This document shows, piece by piece, positions 24,657 through 33,896 of a DNA stretch of 64,000 bases (positions within the stretch are counted from its first letter, which is position 1; each line of letters starts with the position of its first letter). The DNA is taken from positions 62,001 through 126,000 of the forward strand of contig JALHRR010000007.1 of NCBI GenBank assembly GCA_022841345.1, given 5' to 3'. Source of the DNA: Saprospiraceae bacterium. Its GTDB lineage: Bacteria > Bacteroidota > Bacteroidia > Chitinophagales > Saprospiraceae. The notes beneath the pieces are model-generated. The model saw only the letters and a program-made list of their open reading frames with translations, was not told where the DNA came from and did no database searches. A program made the position numbers and the translations under genes.

Positions 24657-25985
24657 ATGAAACAGATATTGATTGTGTTATTTGTATTGGGATCAGCTAT
24701 CGCAGCTCATTCTCAGAGAGAGCAAATTCAGTCTGGTCCTATGGTCGGTTATTCTGAAATGCGGGAAGTCATGGTTTGGATACAATTAAAATCTCCTTCT
24801 GCTGCAAGGCTTGTATACTGGCCTTTAACGAATCCTGCAGCAAAACAATATACTAGTGCACAAACTGCCTTGCCTTCAGAATCATATGTTTTAAAGTTTA
24901 TTGCAAATGGAGTAGAACCTGGCACAAAATACGGATATGCCATTCAAATTAATGGAGAGGAACTTACATCTGAGTTTGAGCAAGTGTTCCAAACACAGAC
25001 CTTGTGGCAATGGAGGACAGATCCGCCTGCATTTTCATTTGTGGCAGGAAGTTGTTTTTATGTGAACGAAGAACAATACGATCGTCCCGGCAAACCTTAT
25101 GGAGGTGGGTATGAGATTCTGGCATCCATTTCTTCAAAGAAACCGGACTTCATGATTTGGTTGGGAGATAACATTTATCTGAGAGAGGTAGATTGGATGT
25201 CTGCAAGTGGATTTGAAAAGAGATATACTCATACAAGATCATTGCCTGAGTTACAGCCATTACTGGCAAATGTGCATCATTATGCAACCTGGGATGATCA
25301 TGACTTTGGGCCCAACAACAGCGATCGGGGATTTAAAAACAAGGGAATGGCAAAAACATTTTTTGACCGTTTCTGGGCTAATCCTCCCTTCAGTGCTGAA
25401 GTTGGTGGGGGAATAACAAATCAATTTCAATGGGAGGATTGTGATTTTTTCCTATTAGATGATCGGTTCAACAAAACTCCGAATGAGAGGAAATCAAATG
25501 CCCGGGAAGTTCTGGGCAGGAATCAGATGGAATGGATTAAAGATGCACTGGCCTCCAGTATGGCCCCTTTTAAGTTTGTAAGTGTTGGTGTTATGTTTTT
25601 ATCTTCAGCGCCTGATAAAGAGAATTTCACTCTTGCTTCGCCTTCTGAGAGAAGTGAATTGATTCAGTTTATTCAGGATAATGAGATAAAAGGAGTGATT
25701 TTCCTTACAGGGGACAGGCATTTTACTGAGCTGAGTATGATTCAGGAAGCGGGTAAAGTTCCTATTTATGATTTGACTTGTTCACCATTGACTTCCGGTT
25801 CAGCTTCGGCACAGTATAACAATGAACAAAATAAGAACAGAGTAGACGGAACTGTAGTAAGAGATAGAAATTTTGCATACATTCGCATTGATGGGCCGCG
25901 TAAAGAAAGAGTATTAAGTATAAATTTATGCAATACTCAGGGGGAGGTAATCTGGAGCCGAATCATCAAATCTTCTGAATTTTAA
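24657..25985 (+). CDS. PhoD-like alkaline phosphatase family protein, secreted
   Basis: From the ATG at 24657 the product has 442 residues and begins with a signal peptide (MKQILIVLFVLGSAIA, then AHSQ). A short beta domain (30-120) precedes the metallophosphatase core: GSCFY, WLGDNIYLREVDW, ATWDDHDFGPNNSD and TGDRHFTEL supply the metal ligands as in PhoD. The family hydrolyses phosphodiesters/monoesters using Fe and Ca; substrates vary. Periplasm or outer-membrane side. The frame continues 41 codons upstream (24534), but this extension lacks a signal sequence and is rejected. Confidence 0.9.
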   Translation: MKQILIVLFVLGSAIAAHSQREQIQSGPMVGYSEMREVMVWIQLKSPSAARLVYWPLTNPAAKQYTSAQTALPSESYVLKFIANGVEPGTKYGYAIQINGEELTSEFEQVFQTQTLWQWRTDPPAFSFVAGSCFYVNEEQYDRPGKPYGGGYEILASISSKKPDFMIWLGDNIYLREVDWMSASGFEKRYTHTRSLPELQPLLANVHHYATWDDHDFGPNNSDRGFKNKGMAKTFFDRFWANPPFSAEVGGGITNQFQWEDCDFFLLDDRFNKTPNERKSNAREVLGRNQMEWIKDALASSMAPFKFVSVGVMFLSSAPDKENFTLASPSERSELIQFIQDNEIKGVIFLTGDRHFTELSMIQEAGKVPIYDLTCSPLTSGSASAQYNNEQNKNRVDGTVVRDRNFAYIRIDGPRKERVLSINLCNTQGEVIWSRIIKSSEF

Positions 25986-26266
25986 GTATATATATATAAG
26001 CTATTTTTTTGATATAAGCACTCTCAGTGCAGTTTTGAATAGAGCCTTGAGTCGTATGTTGCATTCGTAACGAAGCCAGTTAAAATTTAGTATGGAATTT
26101 AAAGCATAATTGATATGAATTACTTGTCATATAGGAATATAACATATACATTTGGCTTCGATATGATAGAGGTTGACTCAGTATAAATTAATATTAAGAT
26201 AATATTAGAATTTAGTTTTCTTCACCCAATGTGTATTTATTTGCACCAAATTTAAAAGCGTTATCT

Positions 26267-29200
26267 ATGAAAAGCAGAATTTTACTTTTTGCAGTTTTAT
26301 TGCTTGGGACGATGTTCCAATTGCAAGCACAGGTTACCACGAGTATGATTCGTGGAAGGGTATTAGATGAAGCAGGAGCACCTTTGCCGGGAGCGAGTGT
26401 AGAAGCGGTTCATGTGCCTTCCGGCACGGAATATGGGACTACTACTCTGGCCAACGGTACATATTCTATCCCTGGTATGAGAGTAGGTGGTCCTTATAAG
26501 ATTGTGATTTCATTTCTTGGTTTTGAAACTCACACCACTGAGGGATTGTCCCTGGCTTTGGGTGTGGCTACAGATGTGAATATTATGCTTAAGGAACAGA
26601 GTCTTTCTCTTGGTGAGGTAGTTGTTACTGGTGTAAATGATCCATATTTTGGATCTGACAGAACTGGAGCTGCCACTGCTGTTTCCAGAAAAAATCTTGA
26701 AACAATGCCTACTATTTCCAGAAGAATTGGTGACTTCACAAGATTGACGCCACAGTCTTCTGGTAATTCATTTGCAGGTCAGGACAACAGATTGAACAAT
26801 ATCACAGTAGATGGATCTTATTTCAATAACTCATTTGGTCTTGCCGGTCAACCGGGTGAGCGTACGGGTGTATCTCCGATTTCTTTGGATGCGATCGATC
26901 AAATACAAGTTTCAGTTGCTCCTTATGATGTACGTCAGGGCAATTTCGTAGGAGCTTCTGTGAATACAGTAACAAAAAGTGGAACCAATGAATTCAGCGG
27001 TTCTGCTTACTATTTCCTGAGACATGAAAACCTTGTTGGTAGAAAAGCGAAAGAGACTAATTTTAATCAGGGAAAATTTTCTTATGATCAAATTGGTTTT
27101 ACACTTGGCGGGCCAATTATTAAGAACAAATTGTTCTTTTTTGCCAGCTATGAGCAAGAGGATTTGACTGAGCCGGGTACAACTTTTACTGCAAATACAG
27201 GATCTCAGACTGTAGGAGGTAATACCACAAGGGTTTTGGCTTCTGATCTGGATGCATTAAGTGGATTTTTAAATGACAGGTTTGGGTATCAAACCGGACC
27301 TTATCAGGGTTATGACAATGCAACTGAAGCAAGAAAGTTTTTGGTTAAGTTGGATTACAACTTAAATAAAACCAATAAAATTAGTTTGAGATATAACCAC
27401 TTGGATTCAAACGCAGATGTTTTATTATCAAATTCTTCCTCTCTTGGATTTGGAAATAGAAGAAGTAACCTCACTGGATTGAATTTCTTAAATTCAAATT
27501 ACCGTGTTCTTGAGAATATCAGGTCACTTGTCGGGGAGTGGAATAGTACTTTAGGTGCCAATATGTCTAACAATTTGATAATTGGTTATACATTTCAGGA
27601 TGAAAGCAGGGAGGCACTGGGTACAGTGTTTCCGATGGTTGATATCTTAAAAGAAGGTACTGTTTATACTACCTTTGGATTTGAGCCCTTTACACCAAAT
27701 AATGAATTGAGATACAAGTCTCTTCAGTTGCAGAATAACTTCACCATCTACAGACAAAACCACACCATCACTTTAGGTTTGAGTGCTGAAAGATATGAGT
27801 CTGAAAATGTATTTTTCCCTGGTTCACAGAGTGCTTATGTATATAATTCACTAGAAGATTTCTATACTGATGCAAATGATTATCTGGCGAACCCAAACAG
27901 ATTAACTTCCCCAATCACATTGAACAGATTCCAGGTTCGCTGGTCAAATGTACCCGGACAAGAAAAGCCAATTCAACCATTGGAAGTATTCTACGCGGGT
28001 ATTTATGGTCAGGATGTATGGAATGTTACGGACAAATTTAATATCACTGCTGGTTTGAGAATTGATGTTCCTTTCTTTGGCAATACTGCTTTGAAAAATG
28101 CTGAAGTAGAAGAATTCAATTTCAGAGACGAAACAGGAGCTACAGTTAAATATGCTACTGATGTACTACCAAAAAGTAATTTACTTTGGTCACCAAGATT
28201 AGGTTTCAATTATGATTTAAATGGAAATAAACGTACACAGATCAGAGGTGGATCAGGCATATTTACTTCCAGACCTGCTTATGTATGGATATCCAATCAG
28301 GTGGGTAATAACGGTATTCTTACTGGTTTTGAACGTGTAGACAATACAAATACGCGTCCATTTAATCCGGATATAGATACATACAAACCAACTAATGTAA
28401 ACGGAAACCCTGCTGCTAATTATGAGTTGGCTTTGACTGATGAGTCATTCAAATTCCCTCAGATTTGGAGAACCAATGTAGCCATTGACCAAAAATTGCC
28501 ATGGGATATGGTGGGTACACTTGAGTTTATCTACAATCAGGATGTAAATGGTATTTATTATATTAATGCAAACCTACGTGAGACCACTGATAAGTTTTCA
28601 GGTCCGGACGATCGTATACGCTGGATAGGTAGCAATCGTATTAATAGCAAAATTGATAATGCAGTTGTTCTTAAAAATCAAAATGTGGGTTCATCCTATA
28701 ATTTTGCAGCAACAATTGAAAAGCCTTTTGCAAAGAACTTTTTCTTTAAAGTAGGTTATGCATATGGATTATCTCAAAATACAATTGATCCGGGTTCTGT
28801 TGCTTTCGGTTCATGGAACAACAACCAGCATTTTGGCGATCCAAATAATCCTGGCGTTGGATTTTCTTCTAACTTTCAGGGAAACAGAGTATTTAGTGCA
28901 TTAACTTACAAAGCATTTTATGCAAATGATGCAGGTGCTACAACCTTTTCATTATTCTTCGATGGATTTACACCGGGTGTAGGAAGCTACGTATTCTCTG
29001 GTGACTTAAATGGTGATGGAGGAACAAGTAATGACCTGATTTATATTCCTGCAACAAGAGAAGAAATGAACTTCCAGGAATATACTGCAAGTGGTAAAAC
29101 GTTCACAATTGAGCAACAGAGAGATGCTTTTGAAGCATTCATCAATCAGGATAAATATTTATCTGCAAACAGAGGAAGTTATGCTGAGAGAGGCGGTGTT

Positions 29201-29533
29201 ATTTTACCGATGGTATACAGACTGGATTTGAGTATTGCTCATGATTTTTATATAAATATCAGTGGCAAGCGTAATGCATTCCAGGTTCGCCTCGATGTAT
29301 TGAACTTCACTAACATGATCAGTCCAAATTGGGGTGTTAGTCAACGTCTAAATACAACCACACCATTGATCGTTCCAACTACGGCGCAAGGTGGACCGGC
29401 AGATGCAAATGGAAGACCTCAGTACCGTATGCAAAATATTGGAGGAGAATTGGTGACAAAATCATTTATTGATAATGCTTTTGTAGGAGATGTATACAGA
29501 ATTCAATTGGGTGTTAGATATACTTTTAATTAA
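26267..29533 (+). CDS. Oar-like TonB-dependent outer-membrane receptor
   Basis: From the ATG at 26267 the product has 1088 residues. After a signal peptide (MKSRILLFAVLLLGTMFQLQAQ), a carboxypeptidase-regulatory-like beta-sandwich begins (SMIRGRVLDEAGAPLPGASV, about 26-110). The plug domain follows (SLGEVVVTGVND..., SGNSFAGQDNRLNNITVDGS, PYDVRQGNFVGASVNTVTKSGTNEFSG), then a large beta-barrel ending VYRIQLGVRYTFN with a C-terminal aromatic residue. The Oar family resembles OmpA-associated receptors of Bacteroidota and myxobacteria; the cargo is unknown. No SusD partner is adjacent, so it is not a typical glycan-uptake pair. A hairpin terminator follows. Confidence 0.93.
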   Translation: MKSRILLFAVLLLGTMFQLQAQVTTSMIRGRVLDEAGAPLPGASVEAVHVPSGTEYGTTTLANGTYSIPGMRVGGPYKIVISFLGFETHTTEGLSLALGVATDVNIMLKEQSLSLGEVVVTGVNDPYFGSDRTGAATAVSRKNLETMPTISRRIGDFTRLTPQSSGNSFAGQDNRLNNITVDGSYFNNSFGLAGQPGERTGVSPISLDAIDQIQVSVAPYDVRQGNFVGASVNTVTKSGTNEFSGSAYYFLRHENLVGRKAKETNFNQGKFSYDQIGFTLGGPIIKNKLFFFASYEQEDLTEPGTTFTANTGSQTVGGNTTRVLASDLDALSGFLNDRFGYQTGPYQGYDNATEARKFLVKLDYNLNKTNKISLRYNHLDSNADVLLSNSSSLGFGNRRSNLTGLNFLNSNYRVLENIRSLVGEWNSTLGANMSNNLIIGYTFQDESREALGTVFPMVDILKEGTVYTTFGFEPFTPNNELRYKSLQLQNNFTIYRQNHTITLGLSAERYESENVFFPGSQSAYVYNSLEDFYTDANDYLANPNRLTSPITLNRFQVRWSNVPGQEKPIQPLEVFYAGIYGQDVWNVTDKFNITAGLRIDVPFFGNTALKNAEVEEFNFRDETGATVKYATDVLPKSNLLWSPRLGFNYDLNGNKRTQIRGGSGIFTSRPAYVWISNQVGNNGILTGFERVDNTNTRPFNPDIDTYKPTNVNGNPAANYELALTDESFKFPQIWRTNVAIDQKLPWDMVGTLEFIYNQDVNGIYYINANLRETTDKFSGPDDRIRWIGSNRINSKIDNAVVLKNQNVGSSYNFAATIEKPFAKNFFFKVGYAYGLSQNTIDPGSVAFGSWNNNQHFGDPNNPGVGFSSNFQGNRVFSALTYKAFYANDAGATTFSLFFDGFTPGVGSYVFSGDLNGDGGTSNDLIYIPATREEMNFQEYTASGKTFTIEQQRDAFEAFINQDKYLSANRGSYAERGGVILPMVYRLDLSIAHDFYINISGKRNAFQVRLDVLNFTNMISPNWGVSQRLNTTTPLIVPTTAQGGPADANGRPQYRMQNIGGELVTKSFIDNAFVGDVYRIQLGVRYTFN

Positions 29534-29587
29534 TTCGTTCATTCGGATAAATTAACCATCAGGTTAAAATTTAACCCTTAAATAAAG

Positions 29588-29619
29588 AAAGTAAGTCACT
29601 ATTGTGGCTTACTTTTTTT
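29588..29619 (+). terminator. Rho-independent terminator after the TonB receptor gene
   Basis: Stem AAGTAAG-CAC / GTG-CTTACTT with a TATT loop and one mismatch, followed by a run of seven T. It lies 54 nt after the stop codon. Confidence 0.8.
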
Positions 29620-29655
29620 ATTTTTAGATCGTAAATATTTTAAAATAATCTAGCT

Positions 29656-31389
29656 ATGAAAAAATTATACCTCTTTGCAATACTATTACTATTAGCTTAC
29701 AGTGCTCAATCTCAAATAGTTATTTCTGAAATCATGTATAATCCTCCCGAATCAGGAACGGATTCTCTTGAATATATTGAGTTACAAAATGTCGGTTCTC
29801 AACCTGTCCAACTACAAGGATGGAAGTTTGCACAAGGTATCAACTTTACATTTCCGGACTTTACACTCGGAGTAGGTGAATATGTCGTCATCGCGGTCAA
29901 GCTTAGTGCTTTTCAAAGTGTATTTGGGACCGGTACCACTGTTTTTCAAATGGAAATGAACTCTGCACTGAATAATGGTGGCGAGCCAATTGCATTTGCT
30001 GATCCTGATGGCAATGTAGTTTCCTCTGTAACCTATTCCAACGGAGCGGGAGGTTGGTATGCTGAAGCGGATGGAAATGGTGCCAGTCTGGAATTATGCG
30101 ATCCGGCGAATCCGGTCAATGATGTTGATAATTGGGGGCCATCCACGAACGACACTGGAATTACACTTAATGGAAAGACTATTTTCGCAAGTCCGGGTTC
30201 TGCAAATACATCTGTTTGTATTTCTGTACCGGATGCAACAGTTATGGTAGGGGATTTCTTTTTTACTCCTGCAGACATTACCATCAATGTCGGAGAAACT
30301 GTTTTATGGATGAACACAGGTGGTACGCATAATGTAAATGGAACTCAGACTACATTTCCATCTAATCCGGAATCATTCAGTAGTGGTAATCCTGCAGGTG
30401 GCAGCTGGATGCTTGAACACACTTTCGAAATCGCCGGTGTTTACAATTACAGATGTGATTTACATTCCGGATTGATGCAGGGAACTGTAACAGTCATGGG
30501 TGATGTGGTTGATATTCCAACATATACAATAGGTCAAATTCGGGGTGTAAACTCCGAAGGTGTTGCTGATTCTTTAGGTGTTGAAGCTTATGTAGAGGGA
30601 ATAATCTATGGAGTTAATCAAAGAGAAACCGGCCTTCAATATACAATGATAAATGATCAGGGCGACGGAATTGGTTTATTCAGTACTAATTCTGCCATTA
30701 TCAGTCCTGAAGAAGGTGATTTGGTTAGGGTTAGAGGTGTAGTAGAACAATTCAGAGGATTGCTTCAATTAAATATTTCAGAATTGGAGATTTTGAGCTC
30801 AGGTAATATGCTTTTGGATCCAATACTGATTGACGAGCTGAATGAGCAAACAGAAAGCAGATTAGTGCAGTTAGTTTCTTTAACTGTGGTAGATCCGGCC
30901 CAGTGGACGAATGCACCCGGTGGATTTAATGTCACCGTCACGAATGGCACGGATAATTTCATCATGAGGATTGCCAGGAATGTCAATACAGGCTTTACTG
31001 AGGCACCTGTGGGGACTTTTGATCTGGTTGGTATAGGCGGACAATTTAGCACCAATGCTAATGTACCACCGTATAATGATGGCTATCAAATTCTTCCAAG
31101 GTATGCAGCAGATTTTGATTTGATGGTAGGTGTTCATGACAATCTATTTGATTCACAGGTAAATGTATACCCTACTCTCGCCAAAGACAGAATCTATATT
31201 GAGAGCCAGGTTCCTTTACAAAAGGTGGAACTGTTTAATGTTTTCGGTAAATTGATCGATTTCAAAGATTTATCAAATGCACAAAAGCAATGGCTTGAGT
31301 TGAATAACTATACCCCGGGTACTTATTTATTGAAAATTACCGGTGCAGAGAGTCAAGTTATCACTAAAAAAATAATGGTGCAGAAATAG
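29656..31389 (+). CDS. Secreted lamin-tail / cupredoxin / T9SS-sorted protein
   Basis: The product has 577 residues: a signal peptide (MKKLYLFAILLLLAYSAQSQ), a lamin-tail-like domain (IVISEIMYNPPESGTDSLEYIEL, 21-190), and a cupredoxin domain (about 195-280). The last has a type-1-copper-like ligand set H226, C267, H270 and M274 (GGTHNV and YRCDLHSGLM). A beta/OB-like region with GLQYTMINDQGDGIGLFS and GDLVRVRGVVEQFRGLLQL (280-490) precedes a type A T9SS C-terminal domain (VNVYPTLAKDRIYIES ... GTYLLKITG ... KKIMVQK). Probably a cell-surface or released blue-copper protein; no partner redox gene is next to it. Confidence 0.88.
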   Translation: MKKLYLFAILLLLAYSAQSQIVISEIMYNPPESGTDSLEYIELQNVGSQPVQLQGWKFAQGINFTFPDFTLGVGEYVVIAVKLSAFQSVFGTGTTVFQMEMNSALNNGGEPIAFADPDGNVVSSVTYSNGAGGWYAEADGNGASLELCDPANPVNDVDNWGPSTNDTGITLNGKTIFASPGSANTSVCISVPDATVMVGDFFFTPADITINVGETVLWMNTGGTHNVNGTQTTFPSNPESFSSGNPAGGSWMLEHTFEIAGVYNYRCDLHSGLMQGTVTVMGDVVDIPTYTIGQIRGVNSEGVADSLGVEAYVEGIIYGVNQRETGLQYTMINDQGDGIGLFSTNSAIISPEEGDLVRVRGVVEQFRGLLQLNISELEILSSGNMLLDPILIDELNEQTESRLVQLVSLTVVDPAQWTNAPGGFNVTVTNGTDNFIMRIARNVNTGFTEAPVGTFDLVGIGGQFSTNANVPPYNDGYQILPRYAADFDLMVGVHDNLFDSQVNVYPTLAKDRIYIESQVPLQKVELFNVFGKLIDFKDLSNAQKQWLELNNYTPGTYLLKITGAESQVITKKIMVQK

Positions 31390-31411
31390 ACCATTTCAGT
31401 ATTTTAAAAAC

Positions 31412-31450
31412 AAAAGCCCGATTGCAATTCATTTGTTATCGGGCTTTTTT
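31412..31450 (+). terminator. Rho-independent terminator after the cupredoxin gene
   Basis: Perfect stem AAAAGCCCGAT (31412-31422) / ATCGGGCTTTT (from 31438) with a 15-nt loop and a T run. It lies 22 nt after the stop. Confidence 0.9.
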
Positions 31451-31505
31451 ATATTTATTTTGCGATAGAATACTCCATTATATTTTTCAATATTTAATAC
31501 AGGAA

Positions 31506-32288
31506 ATGAACAATAAGAAGATTGGACTTGCACTTTCCGGCGGAGGCCTCAGAGGGTTGGCTCATATCGGTATTATAAAAGTCATGGAAGAACATAGTAT
31601 TACTGCTGATGTTGTAGCAGGAACCAGTGCAGGATCTATAATTGGAACACTGTACGCTGCCGGTTGTTCGGCTGATGAAATGCTGAAATTCGTTAAAAAA
31701 AGTAATCTCTATAAAGTCATTAGTTTTGCATGGCCCTTGATGGGATTTGCTTCACATGAATATTTAAAAAAACGATTGGTGGAGTTCATGCCCGGTATTG
31801 GTTTTGAAAGCATGAAAATCCCATTGTATATTACTATGACCAACATGAATAGCGGTAAACTGGAAGTAAAGTCTGAAGGGGATTTGCTCAATTATGTGGC
31901 GGCTTCTTGCGCCATTCCTATGGTTTTTGAACCGATAGAAATAGAAGGCCAATTATATATGGATGGAGGAGCTATGAAAAATCTTCCTGCCAGTATCATC
32001 CGCGATGAATGTGATATCCTCATAGGAGTCAATCTTATGCCGCGTAATCAAATGCAACCGGAACAGCTCAGAAGCCTTATAAGTATTGCAGCCAGGACAT
32101 TTGAAATGTCACTTTGGAGAAACCAACAGGACGATATTCCACTTTGCGATTTACATATTGAAGTTCAGGGGCTACAAAAGAACAATATGTTCAATTTTAA
32201 CAAGCTTGATGATATTTATACTGCAGGATATCAAACCGGTCAGCTGGTAATTCCTCAATTGCTGGGTTTGTTGGAGCAAGAGTCTTAA
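31506..32288 (+). CDS. Patatin-like phospholipase
   Basis: From the ATG at 31506 the product has 260 residues: oxyanion-hole GGGLRG (12-17), nucleophile elbow GTSAG (39-43, S41) and catalytic D153 in YMDGGAMKN, the Ser-Asp dyad of bacterial patatins (RssA/YlbK group). It probably hydrolyses acyl esters of lipids on the cytoplasmic side, as no signal peptide is present. The frame extends 28 codons upstream across the terminator of the previous gene; that extension is rejected. Downstream lies repeat sequence. Confidence 0.93.
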   Translation: MNNKKIGLALSGGGLRGLAHIGIIKVMEEHSITADVVAGTSAGSIIGTLYAAGCSADEMLKFVKKSNLYKVISFAWPLMGFASHEYLKKRLVEFMPGIGFESMKIPLYITMTNMNSGKLEVKSEGDLLNYVAASCAIPMVFEPIEIEGQLYMDGGAMKNLPASIIRDECDILIGVNLMPRNQMQPEQLRSLISIAARTFEMSLWRNQQDDIPLCDLHIEVQGLQKNNMFNFNKLDDIYTAGYQTGQLVIPQLLGLLEQES

Positions 32289-32339
32289 ACTTAAATTCTG
32301 TGACCCATTATACTGATTTTTCCATCAATCCTGAGCCTA

Positions 32340-32449
32340 TCGATCTTTTGAATACTATCAATCTCATTCAATCTCTTTCAATCATATCAATCTTCCCAAA
32401 CTCACAACAAATTACTCACACTCACAACATCAATCTTATCAATCTCGCC
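32340..32449. repeat. CAATC-type degenerate repeat
   Basis: Words TCAATCTC, TTTCAATCATATCAATCTTCCC and AAACTCACAACAAATTACTCACACTC recur as at 3085-3255, 21940-22110 and, reverse-complemented, 47231-47515. It fills the gap between the convergent patatin and rarA genes and touches the rarA stop. Confidence 0.6.
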
Positions 32450-33724
32450 TCAAAACCCATATTTATCTTTCCACAATTCTCTCAGGTGTATTCTTATTTT
32501 TTCTTCTGCCACATTTTTCCCCGGCTGATAAAAACTAGTCCCGGCAAGTTCATCAGGTAAATATTCCTGTTTAACAAAATTCTGATTGTAGTCATGAGAA
32601 TACTGATAGGATTTTCCGTATCCAAGATCTTTCATTAAACCTGTAGGAGCATTACGAAGATGAAGGGGTACTGGGTCTGTAGGACGCTTTCGGACGAGGT
32701 CAAGTGCTTTATTGATTGCAAGATAAGACGCATTACTTTTTGGAGAAGTTGCCAGGTAGATGGCAGTTTGTGAAAGTAGAATTCTTGCTTCCGGCATACC
32801 AATCATCTGCACACCCTGGAAACAGGAAGTGGCCAATAATAGTGCATTTGGATTAGCAAGTCCTATATCTTCGCTCGCTAGAATTACCATTCTTCTTGCT
32901 ATAAATTTTACATCTTCTCCGCCTTCCAGCATTCTGGCCAGATAATAAACGGCTGCATTCGGATCACTTCCGCGCATTGATTTAATGAAAGCAGAAATGA
33001 TATCATAATGCATATCCGCATTCTTATCAAAAAATGCAATTCTGGATTGAATGATGACTCCTACAGCTTCATCGGTTATAACAACCGGCTCATTTTCGGG
33101 GGTAGATTCTACGACGATTTCGAGTGCATTATATAGTTTTCTCCCATCTCCGCTGCTGTATAATTTCAGCGCATTACTTTCAATAATTTCTATGCTTCGT
33201 CTTTTCAGATTCTCGTCTCTGGTAACAGCATTTGTAATCATCAGATCCAGATCTTCTGAAGTCAAAGGCTTGAGTATATACACCTGACAGCGTGACAACA
33301 ATGCCTGAATAATTTCAAATGATGGATTTTCTGTAGTGGCACCAATAAGAGTCACGATTCCCTTCTCTACTGCTCCGAGTAAAGAATCTTGTTGTGATTT
33401 ACTGAATCTGTGAATTTCATCAATAAATAGAATAGGGGAGGGCCGATCAAAAAACTTCTGTTTTTCAGCTTTTTCAAGAATTTCCCTAACGTCCTTAACG
33501 CCTGAGTTGACTGCACTTATGGTATAAAATATTCTGCCGGACTGAGTTGCCAGAATTTGAGCAAGAGTAGTCTTTCCTACGCCCGGCGGTCCCCAAAAAA
33601 TCATAGAATGGATTCTGGATTGTTCGAGGGCTTTCCTCAGGGGGGCGTCAGAACCAACTAAGTGGGATTGGCCTACAAAATCGTCCAAAGAGGAAGGACG
33701 CATTCTTTCTGCTAATGGTATCAT
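32450..33724 (-). CDS. rarA: Replication-associated recombination protein A (RarA/MgsA)
   Basis: From the ATG at 33724 the product has 424 residues and begins PLAERMRPSSLDDFVGQSHLVG, the RarA hallmark. It has an AAA+ domain (Walker A GPPGVGKT, 45-52; Walker B ILFIDEIHRF; sensor 1 GATTENPSFE), then the helical tetramerisation region with MRGSDPNAAVYYLARMLEGGED. RarA acts at stalled replication forks. The frame extends 15 codons upstream, which is not conserved family sequence. Neighbouring repeats abut the stop codon. Confidence 0.95.
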   Translation of the reverse strand: MIPLAERMRPSSLDDFVGQSHLVGSDAPLRKALEQSRIHSMIFWGPPGVGKTTLAQILATQSGRIFYTISAVNSGVKDVREILEKAEKQKFFDRPSPILFIDEIHRFSKSQQDSLLGAVEKGIVTLIGATTENPSFEIIQALLSRCQVYILKPLTSEDLDLMITNAVTRDENLKRRSIEIIESNALKLYSSGDGRKLYNALEIVVESTPENEPVVITDEAVGVIIQSRIAFFDKNADMHYDIISAFIKSMRGSDPNAAVYYLARMLEGGEDVKFIARRMVILASEDIGLANPNALLLATSCFQGVQMIGMPEARILLSQTAIYLATSPKSNASYLAINKALDLVRKRPTDPVPLHLRNAPTGLMKDLGYGKSYQYSHDYNQNFVKQEYLPDELAGTSFYQPGKNVAEEKIRIHLRELWKDKYGF

Positions 33725-33896
33725 TGATTTTCTGATAAAGGATTCAAATGTCGTAATAATATACGTCATTCAATAGAATTGAATAGGGGTCAGAACTGTT
33801 TCAATAATGATAAATGAAATGGAATAAGGAGAATGGGAGGGGGAGGGTGTTGGGTTAATTATTGTTGTTATGATATTTATATCGTATTATTACAAA

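Noticed and set aside
31422-31505. Upstream extension of the patatin frame
   Set aside because: It runs back through the terminator hairpin of the preceding gene; MNNKKIGLALSGGG is the family start.
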